A stretch of 64,000 nt of DNA from CADEDH01 sp047971245 (GTDB taxonomy: Bacteria > Actinomycetota > Acidimicrobiia > Acidimicrobiales > SZUA-35): positions 9,193 to 73,192 of the forward strand of contig JBKDZN010000057.1 of the NCBI GenBank assembly GCA_047971245.1. The letters run 5' to 3'. Below, in pieces: positions 24,765-33,422 of this stretch (its first letter is position 1; every line of letters begins with the position of its first letter). The position numbers were made by a program, and so were the translations under genes. The notes below the pieces were generated by a model, which was not told the DNA's origin, searched no databases, and was given only the letters and a program-made list of their open reading frames with translations.

Positions 24765-25997
24765 ATGACGACCGACCAGCTCATGACAACCGAGCCCCAC
24801 ACCCGGGTGGTTCGATCACCCGGTCGTTGCCGGGCTCGCCTGCTGCTCCTGGTGGCCGGGGTGGTATTGCTGCTGACCGGTTGCGTGACCCTGACCGGGG
24901 AGGTCGACCTGGATGAGCAGGGGACCAGCTCGGGGGAGCTGGTCTACGAGATCGACCAGGACGTCGCGGCGGCCAGCGGTATCACCTCCGCCGACGATCT
25001 CACCGAACAGATCGAAGCCGAGCAGACCGATGAGGCAACGACGATCGAGGTGGAGACGACCGACAGCACCTACCGGATCATGTTGACCTCGTCGGCCTTC
25101 CCGCCCGACGACGTGCCCTGGTCGGTCAGCACGGCCGGCTCGATCCAGACCATCAGCCTGACCGTGGCCGAACCGTCGACCTCAGGCCGGATCGATGTCA
25201 CCATCAACACCGCCGGCTACATCACCGAGACCGACGGCCAGTACCTGGAGCGGGTCGACGACGACACCTTGCGGATCAACGGGCCGCTCACCGAGGCCTG
25301 GTCGGTGGAGGCCACGGTCGACACCAGCCGAAGCGTCGGGGGCGTCCCCACCGGGATCCTGTGGGCGGTCGGGCTCCTGCTCGTGATCGGTTTGGGTGCG
25401 GTCGCCGCGGTCCTGCTCACCCGAGGCAGGTCGTCGGGCCGTGGCGGAGCGCCGGGTACCGGCCCGTCGTCCGGTCAGTGGGGTCAGCCGGGTCAGCCGG
25501 GTCCGGGCCAGGCCGGACGGGGTCAGGGGGGTCAGCCCGGGCAGCCGGGTCCGGGTTCGTGGGGTCAGCCCGCGCCGGGTCAGCCCGGTCCGTCCGGGCC
25601 GCCGGGTCACGTTGCGCCCGGGCCGTGGGGCGGGGCCGCCCCCGGGCAGCCGGGTCAGCCGGGTCAGCCGGGTCCGGGGTCGTGGGGTCAGCCCGCGCCG
25701 GGCCAACCGCCGGGTCAGCCCGCGCCGGGCCAACCGCCGGGTCAGCCCGGTCCAGGTTCGTGGGGTCAGACCGCGCCGGGCCAACCGCCGGGTCAGCCCG
25801 GTCCGGGTCCGTGGGGTCAGACCGCGCCGGGCCAGCCGCCGGGTCAGCCGGGTCCGGGTCAGTGGGGTCAGACCGCGCCGGGTCAGCCGCCGGGGCAGTC
25901 GGGTCCCGGTTCGTGGGGTCAACCTGCACCGGGGCAGCCGGACGGGGTGGACAACTGGCCCTCGCCGCCTCAGGACCCACCGTCCGGCCAGGGCTGA
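24765..25997 (+). CDS. LppM-like lipoprotein with collagen-like Gly/Pro/Gln repeats
   Basis: A 410-residue protein. A signal with lipobox LLLTGC precedes a beta-rich extracytoplasmic domain like mycobacterial LppM (VTLTGEVDLDEQGTSSGELVYE). Next come a single membrane helix (GILWAVGLLLVIGLGAVAAVLL) and a low-complexity tail of about 175 residues built from 17-residue repeats of the form PGPGxWGQTAPGQPPGQ. The tail should face the cytoplasm, which is odd for such a repeat. The ATG at 24765 is used, and a TTG 33 bp upstream is possible. Confidence 0.8.
   Translation: MTTDQLMTTEPHTRVVRSPGRCRARLLLLVAGVVLLLTGCVTLTGEVDLDEQGTSSGELVYEIDQDVAAASGITSADDLTEQIEAEQTDEATTIEVETTDSTYRIMLTSSAFPPDDVPWSVSTAGSIQTISLTVAEPSTSGRIDVTINTAGYITETDGQYLERVDDDTLRINGPLTEAWSVEATVDTSRSVGGVPTGILWAVGLLLVIGLGAVAAVLLTRGRSSGRGGAPGTGPSSGQWGQPGQPGPGQAGRGQGGQPGQPGPGSWGQPAPGQPGPSGPPGHVAPGPWGGAAPGQPGQPGQPGPGSWGQPAPGQPPGQPAPGQPPGQPGPGSWGQTAPGQPPGQPGPGPWGQTAPGQPPGQPGPGQWGQTAPGQPPGQSGPGSWGQPAPGQPDGVDNWPSPPQDPPSGQG
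25475..25945 (+). repeat. 51-bp coding tandem repeats
   Basis: Imperfect tandem copies of a 51-bp unit encode PGPGxWGQ(T/P)APGQPPGQ, with shorter GQPGQP pieces at the left end. The best copies lie at about 25690-25930. The copies differ at silent and missense sites, so they are not very recent. Such arrays are prone to length change and to assembly collapse. Confidence 0.85.
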
Positions 25998-26070
25998 GCC
26001 CGGCACTGGCGTCGGTGACCATGGCGCGGCGATGCTGGCTGCGGTCGCCGACGACGTAGGGGGAAGCATC

Positions 26071-27162
26071 ATGACCGCGGATTCCACCGGATCACCGGAA
26101 CTCTGGACCACCGGGGTGGCCTCACCCCGCCGGGTGGCCGGCCACGCGGCCGCGGCGGAGGCGGCCGGCTGGGACGGTCTCGTGGTGGTCGATTCCCAGA
26201 ATCTCTCCGGTGACTGCTACGTGGCGCTGACCATGGCCGCGCAGGCCACCGAGCGGCTGCGCCTGGGTACGGGCGTGACGAATCCGGTCACCCGCCACCC
26301 GGCGGTCACCGCGGCCGCCATCGGCAGCGTGCACGCGGTGTCGGACGGTCGTGCCGTGCTGGGGATCGGCCGGGGTGATTCGGCGCTCGCCCATCTGGGT
26401 CGGGCCCCGGCCTCGCCGGCGGCGCTCGAGCACTATGTGGCCGTCCTCCAGCGATACCTGGCCGGTGACGAGGTTCCCTTCGACGAGCTGGGGTTCGCCG
26501 AGCGAGTGGCCCCACCGGTCGACACCCTGGCCCTGGCCCACGCCCCGGACGCCAGCCGGGTGGCCTGGCTGCCCGGCCGCCGGGCCAAGGTCCCGGTGGA
26601 GGTGGCGGCCACCGGACCCAAGGTGCTGGCCGCCGCGGCCCGGACCGCCGACCGGGTCCTGCTGGCGCTCGGCGCCGACCCCGAACGGGTGGCGTGGGGG
26701 ATCGACGCCGTCCGCTCTGCCCGCGCCGCGGCCGGCCTCGACCCCGACGGGATCGCCATCGGCTCCTACGTGAACGTGGTGGCCCACCCCGACCTGGCCG
26801 AGGCCCGAGCCCTGGCCCGGGGCGGCCTGTCGACCTTCGCCCGCTTCTCCGTCATGCACGGGAAGGTGGCCTCCCCGGCCGGGGACGAGGTCACCAAGGT
26901 GCTCGAACAGGTCCACCACGACTACGACATGACCGAGCACACCCGCACCGGTTCAGCCCAGGCCGACCTCCTCACCGACGGGTTCGTCGACTCGATGGCC
27001 ATCGTCGGGTCCCCCGAGCATTGCGTCGACCGTCTGTCCGCCCTGATCGACCTCGGGGTCAGCAAGCTGCTGTTCGTGGGTCCCTCGGCCGGGTCCGACC
27101 CGGCCGAAGCCGAACGGTCACGGCGCCTGGTCGAGCACGAGGTCCTCCCCGCCCTCCGCTGA
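26071..27162 (+). CDS. LLM-class (F420/flavin) oxidoreductase
   Basis: A 363-residue luciferase-like protein: WDGLVVVDSQNLSGDCYVALTMAAQ, RLRLGTGVTNPVTRHPAV, SDGRAVLGIGRGDSALAHLG and KVPVEVAATGPKVLAAAARTADRVLLALG are characteristic of the F420-dependent branch. The ATG at 26071 begins after a GGGGGAAGC stretch. It converges with the glutaminyl cyclase gene, with 36 bp between the stops. Substrate unknown. Confidence 0.9.
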   Translation: MTADSTGSPELWTTGVASPRRVAGHAAAAEAAGWDGLVVVDSQNLSGDCYVALTMAAQATERLRLGTGVTNPVTRHPAVTAAAIGSVHAVSDGRAVLGIGRGDSALAHLGRAPASPAALEHYVAVLQRYLAGDEVPFDELGFAERVAPPVDTLALAHAPDASRVAWLPGRRAKVPVEVAATGPKVLAAAARTADRVLLALGADPERVAWGIDAVRSARAAAGLDPDGIAIGSYVNVVAHPDLAEARALARGGLSTFARFSVMHGKVASPAGDEVTKVLEQVHHDYDMTEHTRTGSAQADLLTDGFVDSMAIVGSPEHCVDRLSALIDLGVSKLLFVGPSAGSDPAEAERSRRLVEHEVLPALR

Positions 27163-27198
27163 GCGGCGACCCGGGCGAACGTGCCGGAGCGGGCCCGG

Positions 27199-28104
27199 TC
27201 AGGGGACGGATTCGAACCTCACCTGGTAGAGCACCGGCCACCGCTTCCCGGTCAGGTAGAAGGTGCCATCGGGCCCGGCCGCGATCCCGTTGAGGACGTC
27301 GTTGGTTCCCGTCAGCCCCGGGGGCACCAGGGCGGAGGCATCGATCGTGGCCGCCACCATGCCGGTGTCGGCGTCGATGGCCAGGATCGTGTCGGTGGTC
27401 CACACGTTGGCCAACACCTGATCACCGACACATTCCAGCTCATTGAGGTCGGAGACGGCCGTGCCGTCGAGGGTGACCTCGACCCGGGAACGCTCCGCCA
27501 TGGTGGTCGGGTCCCGGCGGGTCAGGGTGGCCGAGCCGTCGCTCATGATCAGTTCGGGCGCCCCGTCGGCCCCGGTGGTGGCGCACAGACCCCACCCCTC
27601 GCCCTGGTAGGCGTCCGCCCGATAGTCGGGCGTCCCGTCGGGATCGGCGGCCAGGGCGCTCAACGGGGTGACCACCAGGGTCTGATCCTGCCAGGTGAGC
27701 TGGATCACCCGCTCGTCGACGACGGTGAGACCTTCGGCGAACAGCCGGTCGTCGAGGTCGATCCGGCCCAGCGGTTCACCGGTGGCGATGTCGACCCGGC
27801 GCACGGACGACTTTCCCCGCAGCCCGGTGCTCTCCAGCAGGGCCCCGTCATACCATTCCAACCCCTGGGTGAAGGCTTCGGGGTCGTGCGGGTACTCGGC
27901 GACCACCCGCGGCTCGTAGGCGCCGGCCAGGCGGGAGCCGTCCGGTTCGGCGACCGAGCTCGCCGGCGGCCCGATCTGCCCGGCGGTCGGCTCGTCGGCC
28001 GCCGGGTCGGTGACGGTCGCGCACCCGGCCAGGATCAGGGCGGCCGTCAGCGCTGTCGTCGCCCAGACCGGCGCTGCGGATCCGGTGGGGCCCGGGAGGG
28101 GCAT
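27199..28104 (-). CDS. Glutaminyl-peptide cyclotransferase (plant/bacterial type), lipoprotein
   Basis: A 301-residue five-bladed beta-propeller enzyme that forms N-terminal pyroglutamate. Key segments are YPHDPEAFTQGLEWYDGALLESTGLRGKSSVRRVDI, LNELECVGDQVLANVW and the C-terminal DVLNGIAAGPDGTFYLTGKRWP, all diagnostic for the PF05096 family. The signal peptide has lipobox LILAGC, so it acts outside the membrane. TACCGT lies 8 nt before the ATG on the minus strand (leaderless). Confidence 0.93.
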   Translation of the reverse strand: MPLPGPTGSAAPVWATTALTAALILAGCATVTDPAADEPTAGQIGPPASSVAEPDGSRLAGAYEPRVVAEYPHDPEAFTQGLEWYDGALLESTGLRGKSSVRRVDIATGEPLGRIDLDDRLFAEGLTVVDERVIQLTWQDQTLVVTPLSALAADPDGTPDYRADAYQGEGWGLCATTGADGAPELIMSDGSATLTRRDPTTMAERSRVEVTLDGTAVSDLNELECVGDQVLANVWTTDTILAIDADTGMVAATIDASALVPPGLTGTNDVLNGIAAGPDGTFYLTGKRWPVLYQVRFESVP

Positions 28105-28210
28105 AAACGGCTACGGTATCGGCGCCCATGGAGGCGGCGGTCACCCCGGTCGGTCCACCCCTCGTCGCCGGGGCAGTAGCGTGACCGGTCGAGGCACCCG
28201 GGACGACGGT

Positions 28211-28228
28211 GCCGCACGATCGTGCGGC
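28211..28228. promoter_or_regulatory. 18-bp perfect palindrome before the M20 gene
   Basis: GCCGCACGATCGTGCGGC is fully self-complementary and ends 24 bp before the ATG. A TAGCGT hexamer about 35 bp upstream is a possible -10, so the site would lie in the 5' leader. It could be an operator or an RNA hairpin. Confidence 0.45.
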
Positions 28229-28252
28229 CTCCGGGACCGGAATGGGGGATCG

Positions 28253-29476
28253 ATGTCGACTGATCAGGCCGTACTGGCCGCTGCCACCGACCAGCTGGCC
28301 GACCTGGTGGATCTTCGGCGCCGGCTGCATCGCCGGCCCGAGGTCGGGTTGTACCTGCCGCACACCCAGCAAGCGGTGCTCGACGCCCTGGAAGCGGCCG
28401 ATCTCCCGGTGGAGATCGCGGCCGGTTCCGGTGAGGTGTCATGGGTGACGGCCACCCTCACCGGCACCGCGGCACGGCCCGACGGTGACGAGCCGGTCCT
28501 GCTGCTGCGGGGGGACATGGATGCCCTGCCGATGCCGGAGGACACTGGTCTCGACTACGCCTCGACGGTGGACGGGGCCATGCACGCCTGCGGGCACGAC
28601 GCCCATGTGGCCATGCTGGTGGGCGCGGCCCGGGTCCTGGCCGATCGCCGAGACGAGCTCGCCGGCACGGTCAAGTTCCTGTTCCAGCCCGGTGAGGAGG
28701 GCCACCACGGGGCCCGCTACTGCATCAAGGAGGGGGTGCTCGACGCACCGGCCGTCACCGCCGCCTTCGCCCTCCACATCACCCCCAACCTCCCGTCGGG
28801 GGTGGTGGCCGGCCGACCGGGTCCCCTGCTGGCGTCGGCCGACGAGTTCGACGTCACCGTGGTCGGGCGGGGCGGTCACGCCTCCTCGCCCCATCTGGCC
28901 GCCGATCCCATCCCGGCCGCCGCGGAGATCGTCCTCGCCCTCCAGTCGCTCATCACCCGTGAGATCGACGCGTTCGATCCCGCGGTACTCACAGTGGCGT
29001 CGATGCGGGCCGGTACCGCCACCAACGTGATCGCCGAGACGGCCCGGCTCGAGGGCACCATCCGGGCCGTGTCCGACCGGACCCGGGACGCAGTGCATGC
29101 CGGCCTGGTCCGGGTGGCGAACCATGTGGCCGAGGCGCACGGATGTCACGCCGACGTCGACCTCGCCATCGGCTACCCGGTCACGGTCAACAACGGGGCC
29201 GAAGCGGCCCGGGCCGCGGCGGTGGTGCGCTCCCTGCTCGGTCAGCGGGCCTACCTCGAACTCCGTCAGCCGATGATGGGGGCGGAGGACTGGAGTTACG
29301 TGTTGGAACGCGTGCCCGGCTCGATGGCGTTCCTCGGGGTGTGCCCCCCGGGTCAGGCGCCGGCCACGGCGGCGTCGGTCCATTCCAACCGGATGACCCT
29401 CGACGAGGACGCCATGGCCATCGGCACCGCGGTGCACGCCGCCGTCGCCCTCAATCGGCTCCAGCCCGAGGGATGA
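28253..29476 (+). CDS. M20 family amidohydrolase (HipO/IAA-amino acid hydrolase-like)
   Basis: A 407-residue two-domain metallopeptidase. Zinc-site motifs are LRGDMDALPM, ACGHDAHVAML, QPGEEGHHGARYCIKEG and MMGAEDWSYVLERVPG. Family members hydrolyse N-acyl amino acids. The lid domain (VVGRGGHASSPHLAADPI) is complete. The ATG at 28253 is 24 bp after an 18-bp palindrome. No clear partner gene is adjacent. Confidence 0.92.
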   Translation: MSTDQAVLAAATDQLADLVDLRRRLHRRPEVGLYLPHTQQAVLDALEAADLPVEIAAGSGEVSWVTATLTGTAARPDGDEPVLLLRGDMDALPMPEDTGLDYASTVDGAMHACGHDAHVAMLVGAARVLADRRDELAGTVKFLFQPGEEGHHGARYCIKEGVLDAPAVTAAFALHITPNLPSGVVAGRPGPLLASADEFDVTVVGRGGHASSPHLAADPIPAAAEIVLALQSLITREIDAFDPAVLTVASMRAGTATNVIAETARLEGTIRAVSDRTRDAVHAGLVRVANHVAEAHGCHADVDLAIGYPVTVNNGAEAARAAAVVRSLLGQRAYLELRQPMMGAEDWSYVLERVPGSMAFLGVCPPGQAPATAASVHSNRMTLDEDAMAIGTAVHAAVALNRLQPEG

Positions 29477-29498
29477 ACCGGAACCGAAGCGGTGGGGG

Positions 29499-29891
29499 TC
29501 AGCCCAGTAGGCGGGTTTTGGCGGCCTTGGAGCGTTCGAGGATGTGAGCGGGGATCTGGCTGGCGATACCGCCACCCCCGTCGTCGCCCGCCGCGGCCTC
29601 GACCGCCGGGGTGTCGGCCTGCTGGTCGGCCCGTTCGGCGGCTTCGGCCCGGGCCGTTTCACGGGCCTGCCATTCGTCGAGCTGGCGAGGCCGTACCAGC
29701 TCGTCCTGGGAGATCTGGCCCCGGAGTCGGCCGTCGTTGAACCGCACCCAGTAGCGGCGCCAGGCGCCGAGGCCGTTGGCCAGCCTGACCTTGCCCTGCG
29801 CGCCCGGTTCGAGATCCTCCACCGGGACGGTGGTCATCACCTTTTCTCCCGGGCGGAACGGGGTGTCGAGATCGATCGTGCTCCTGGCCAT
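29499..29891 (-). CDS. Conserved-looking small protein of unknown function
   Basis: A 130-residue soluble protein. The first half is an OB/SH3-like beta segment (RPGEKVMTTVPVEDLEPGAQGKVRLANGLGAWRRYWVRF), the middle is a charged helix (DEWQARETARAEAAERADQQ), and the end IPAHILERSKAAKTRLLG is well formed. TATCGT (29899-29904 on the minus strand) lies 7 nt before the ATG. I do not recognise a function. Confidence 0.72.
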   Translation of the reverse strand: MARSTIDLDTPFRPGEKVMTTVPVEDLEPGAQGKVRLANGLGAWRRYWVRFNDGRLRGQISQDELVRPRQLDEWQARETARAEAAERADQQADTPAVEAAAGDDGGGGIASQIPAHILERSKAAKTRLLG

Positions 29892-30015
29892 CGGCGCAAC
29901 GATATCCGGACTGGCACCGTGGCTGCCGCCCCACGATCGGTGCGGCAACGGTGAGCCCGCGTTTCGCCCCGGATCTTCGGTCCGGCGGCCGAGGTTGGGT
30001 ACGGTCACGGGAGCC

Positions 30016-31152
30016 ATGAGCACCCCGACCCTGACCTCCATCCGTCCGTTCCCCACCTGGCTGCGGGCCGTCCTGGTGCTGGGCCTGATCTATCTGTTCC
30101 TGGTCGGGGTCTCGTCGCTGGAGGGCGGCATCGAGGTCATGGGCAGCGACACCCAGGCCCGCCTGTTCGGCCCGGTCAGCAACCCGCTCGCCGGGCTGTT
30201 CGTGGGCCTGCTGGGCACGACCCTGGTCCAGTCGTCGTCGGCCAGCACCTCCCTCATCGTCGGTCTCGTCGCCTCCGGGGCCTTGTCGGTCGACGACGCC
30301 GTCCCCATGATCATGGGCGCCAATCTGGGTACGACGGTGACGAACACACTCGTGTCCCTCGGCCACGTCCGGCAGTCCAACGAGTTCCAGCGGGCGTTCG
30401 CCACCGCCACGGTCCACGACTTCTTCAACCTGTTCGCGGTGGCGATCCTGCTGCCGTTGGAACTGATCACCGGCTGGTTGTCGTCCGCCGCCACCTGGAT
30501 GAGCACCCAGCTCGTCGGCTCCGGGGGCGCAACCTGGGAGAGCCCGATCAAGCGGTGGGTGAAGGGACCGGTGGGCTGGATCGAAGGGCTGGTCAGCCGG
30601 ATCAGCGACAACGACAACCTGGTCGGGGCGTTGATGGTGGCCGCGGGCTTCGTCATCGTCATCGTCTCGCTGGTACTGATCACCCGGAACATGAAGCAGC
30701 TGATCGCCCGGCAGGTCGAACGGTCGATGAACGCCATTCTCAGCCGGGGCGGGGGGCTGATCGGGATGCTCGTCGGGGTGGCGATCACGGTGGCCGTCCA
30801 GTCGTCCAGCATCACCACGTCGATCCTGATCCCGATGTCGGCCGCCGGGGTGATCACCCTCCGCAACGCCTACCCGGTCGCGCTGGGCGCCAACGTGGGC
30901 ACCACCATCACCGCCCTGCTCGCCGCCCTGGCGGCCAGTGAACCCTCCGCCCTCACCATTGCGCTGGTGCACACCCTGTTCAACGTCTCGGGCATCGTGT
31001 TGCTGTACGGCATCCCGTTCCTCCGGCCGTTGCCGCTGCGGGCGGCCGAGCTGTTGGCCGAGGTGGCCGTTCGACAGCGGATGCTCGCGGTGGGGTATGT
31101 CCTGATGACCTTCGTCGTCGTGCCACTCGTCGGGGTGGCCATCCTGCGTTAA
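30016..31152 (+). CDS. Na+/phosphate cotransporter family protein (NptA/PF02690 type)
   Basis: A 378-residue membrane transporter with the two inverted QSSS repeats of the family: TLVQSSSASTSLIVGLVASG and AVQSSSITTSILIPMSAAG. Each is followed by an LGANxGTT motif. A PhoU-domain gene follows 9 bp downstream, a usual partner for phosphate-linked control. TACGGT 10 nt before the ATG may be the -10. Confidence 0.93.
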   Translation: MSTPTLTSIRPFPTWLRAVLVLGLIYLFLVGVSSLEGGIEVMGSDTQARLFGPVSNPLAGLFVGLLGTTLVQSSSASTSLIVGLVASGALSVDDAVPMIMGANLGTTVTNTLVSLGHVRQSNEFQRAFATATVHDFFNLFAVAILLPLELITGWLSSAATWMSTQLVGSGGATWESPIKRWVKGPVGWIEGLVSRISDNDNLVGALMVAAGFVIVIVSLVLITRNMKQLIARQVERSMNAILSRGGGLIGMLVGVAITVAVQSSSITTSILIPMSAAGVITLRNAYPVALGANVGTTITALLAALAASEPSALTIALVHTLFNVSGIVLLYGIPFLRPLPLRAAELLAEVAVRQRMLAVGYVLMTFVVVPLVGVAILR

Positions 31153-31161
31153 GGGGAATCC

Positions 31162-31827
31162 ATGTCCTGGTTCCGAAAAACCGAGACCGGTCTCGACCGG
31201 ATCGCCCAACAGACCGTGGCGATGCTGGGCGACGCCCGTCACTCGTTCGACCTGGCGTCCACCGCGGTGCTGTCGGGGGCCGATCCGGCCACGATCGGTC
31301 ACGACATCGAGGCCACCGACGCCCGGATCAACGAGACCGAGCTCCAGCTCCGCTCCGAACTCGTGGTCCACGTGGCGGTGCGGGGCAATGCCGACATCGG
31401 TGCGGTGCTGGGCTACATGCTGCTCATCAAGAAGGTGGAGCGCATCGGCGACCAGGCCAAGAACATCTTCGACCTGGCCTCGGAGGGAGTCTCGCTGGCC
31501 GGGGCGGAAGACCTCGACGAGTTCCTGGCCCGGCGGGACGAGATCTCCCGGATGTATGTGGAAGCTGCCGAGCTGCTCGCCAACGAGGACGAGGAACGAG
31601 CCCGAGCATTCCTGGCTCGCACCGCGGTCATCAACGAGGAATGCGCAGTCCTGATCGCTGACCTCATGCGCTCGGAACGACCGGGCTCCTGGGCGGTTCC
31701 CCGGGCCATGCTGTACCGGTACTGGAAGCGGATCGTGGCCAACCTGGCCGGTATCACCACCGCCGCCATCGAGCCGTTCCAGACCATGGATTACCTGGAG
31801 CACGGCGCGGTGGACATCGACGATTGA
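31162..31827 (+). CDS. PhoU-domain protein
   Basis: A 221-residue all-helical protein. The acidic repeat pattern (HDIEATDARINETELQLRSELVVHVAV and KKVERIGDQAKNIFDLA) matches PhoU, whose ExxxD motifs bind metal clusters and which regulates phosphate uptake. AAGGGGAAT precedes the ATG. It forms an operon with the upstream Na/Pi transporter and probably adjusts its activity. Confidence 0.9.
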   Translation: MSWFRKTETGLDRIAQQTVAMLGDARHSFDLASTAVLSGADPATIGHDIEATDARINETELQLRSELVVHVAVRGNADIGAVLGYMLLIKKVERIGDQAKNIFDLASEGVSLAGAEDLDEFLARRDEISRMYVEAAELLANEDEERARAFLARTAVINEECAVLIADLMRSERPGSWAVPRAMLYRYWKRIVANLAGITTAAIEPFQTMDYLEHGAVDIDD

Positions 31828-32036
31828 GGCCGCCCGTCGTCGGGACGAGTCGGTCGCCGGGGTTCAGGGTTGGGGACGGATGATCACGGGGTGTGACGAG
31901 GATCGGTGCAGAATCCTGAACGCGTCGCCCTCGCGTGCTGGTCCCTCTCAGCTCAGATAGGACGGGCCATAGGCCCGCCAGGGATCACTCGAACGGAGTG
32001 TGGAGGCGTTGCGTTCGAGGAAGCCTTGTTGCCTTG

Positions 32037-32423
32037 CTATCCCTGATCTGCCCTTGTCACGATGCCGTCGTCGTCAACGAGAATGACCAGGCGGGCAGGG
32101 TCCGACTTGCCGTCTACCCCATCATTGGGGCCAGCGACCGAGACGTCAGTGAACCCTTGGGCCTCAGCCCACGCGACAGCATCGGCCGCCGGCCTGCCTT
32201 CAAGTCCGCTGAGGTCCAGCGGAGGATCGTAGAAGGCAGTCGGGGGGGTTGGAACATCGTCAGGTAAGGGCCGGGTCACCTCGGTCGCGGTGTCTTCGGG
32301 GCCGGATTGTGCTGTATTGACTTCAGCTGACGAGTCGTTCTGATTATTGTCGCTCCCACATGCCCCAGCGGATAGCAGCGCCACGAGGGCTACAGAGCGG
32401 ATCAGCATCGCGCGGGTGATCAT
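32037..32423 (-). CDS. Secreted lipoprotein resembling potato inhibitor I family
   Basis: A 128-residue protein. A signal peptide with lipobox-like SAGAC is followed by an unstructured Thr/Pro region and a C-terminal domain of about 55 residues, GLEGRPAADAVAWAEAQGFT to the final ARLVILVDDDGIVTRADQG. This follows the layout of the potato inhibitor I (I13) fold: an N-terminal G(K/R)xxxxA helix, then an RVxxxVDxxGxV strand. The binding loop would be around PNDGVDGKSDPA. The start at 32423 is preferred because AGGGAG lies 9 nt before it. It follows the protease gene by 30 bp, so it may restrain that enzyme. The fold call is by eye. Confidence 0.55.
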   Translation of the reverse strand: MITRAMLIRSVALVALLSAGACGSDNNQNDSSAEVNTAQSGPEDTATEVTRPLPDDVPTPPTAFYDPPLDLSGLEGRPAADAVAWAEAQGFTDVSVAGPNDGVDGKSDPARLVILVDDDGIVTRADQG

Positions 32424-32453
32424 CCCGAGTCGCTCCCTTGACATGGTCGGTCG

Positions 32454-33422
32454 TTAGCTGAACCCGACGGGGGCCGTCAGATTGAATGCGGCTGGCAGAT
32501 ACCCAACGTGGCTGTATTCGATGTTGGTCCGGCATGCCTGTCCGTTGACAGTGGGGAGCGTTCCGCCTCGCTGGCCCTTATACACGCCTGAGTACCAGCA
32601 GGCTCTCCAGATCGTGCCCCCACTGTCGCCAGGACATCCGTTGGCTGTCGCCTCACGAATCCCGTAGAACCAGCTTCCGGAGCGTGAGAATTGCAAGTCT
32701 CGATTGATGAGAGTGCCGCACTCGATCACGTTCTGGTTCCATGCAGGATCGGGAGCCCGTTGAGACGTCGTGTACCCGGAATGGCAGACCCAGTCCCCTT
32801 CCATGTCTCCGCCACTCGTGTCTGTCGCCCATGTCGGTGTCCATTGCCACCAGCCGAGGTTGTGCCAGATGTAGTTGTGTGCATCTGAGTTGGTGGCGGA
32901 CCGTGGGGAGTCAGATTGGTAGGTCGAGTCCAGCGGCCATACCGCTACATCAGTTTCGGCGCCGTACCGGATTCTCGCTTGGCCGCTAGCGATTGTCGTC
33001 CATGGCTGCCTGAGGTCATTGTCCGAGGTGACAACCGTCCACCAGATCCCACCCCAGGTGTTCGGCGTGGAACTCCAGTCGGCCTGCGGTACGCAGTGCC
33101 CAGCAGTGACCGCATATCGGACCTGGACCGTCCCAAACGGCGTCCACACGTTCGCATACCAAGGAGCTGCGGACGTACAGTCGCCACCACCCGCTCGATA
33201 TCTTAGCCCTCCTAACTGCACGGTCTGAAGGTCTTCTCGGCCGATTCCGTCCTCACCGTAGTCATCCTCGGTCGCTGATCTGATGACGACGTGCTGCAAG
33301 TTCGGAACATCGCTGAGCAGCTCTCGAACTTCGGGTCGGCCTCGTGGTCCGGTAGACAACAGTTCCGGCGAACCGATCCCATATCGTGCGCCTCGACCGA
33401 TCCAGGGCGAGCAGGAGCGCAC
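32454..33422 (-). CDS. Trypsin-like (S1) serine protease without visible signal peptide
   Basis: A chymotrypsin-fold protease with an intact triad: His109 in VTAGHC, Asp158 in AETDVAVW and Ser267 in GCPGDSGG. Trp, Tyr and Cys are abundant and disulfides are likely, which is typical of secreted bacterial proteases. The frame begins with GTG at 33422, inside the 3' end of the RDD gene (161-bp overlap), and has no signal peptide. The true start is uncertain, and residues 1-60 may not all be translated. G+C is clearly lower than in the surroundings, which suggests transfer. Confidence 0.82.
   Translation of the reverse strand: MRSCSPWIGRGARYGIGSPELLSTGPRGRPEVRELLSDVPNLQHVVIRSATEDDYGEDGIGREDLQTVQLGGLRYRAGGGDCTSAAPWYANVWTPFGTVQVRYAVTAGHCVPQADWSSTPNTWGGIWWTVVTSDNDLRQPWTTIASGQARIRYGAETDVAVWPLDSTYQSDSPRSATNSDAHNYIWHNLGWWQWTPTWATDTSGGDMEGDWVCHSGYTTSQRAPDPAWNQNVIECGTLINRDLQFSRSGSWFYGIREATANGCPGDSGGTIWRACWYSGVYKGQRGGTLPTVNGQACRTNIEYSHVGYLPAAFNLTAPVGFS

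Noticed and set aside
29659..31803. A 714-codon minus-strand frame opposite the Na/Pi transporter and PhoU genes
   Set aside because: Low-complexity composition and full overlap with two clear genes.
31828..32036. Possible small genes in the gap after the PhoU gene
   Set aside because: No frame has a ribosome site, promoter-linked start or plausible composition.
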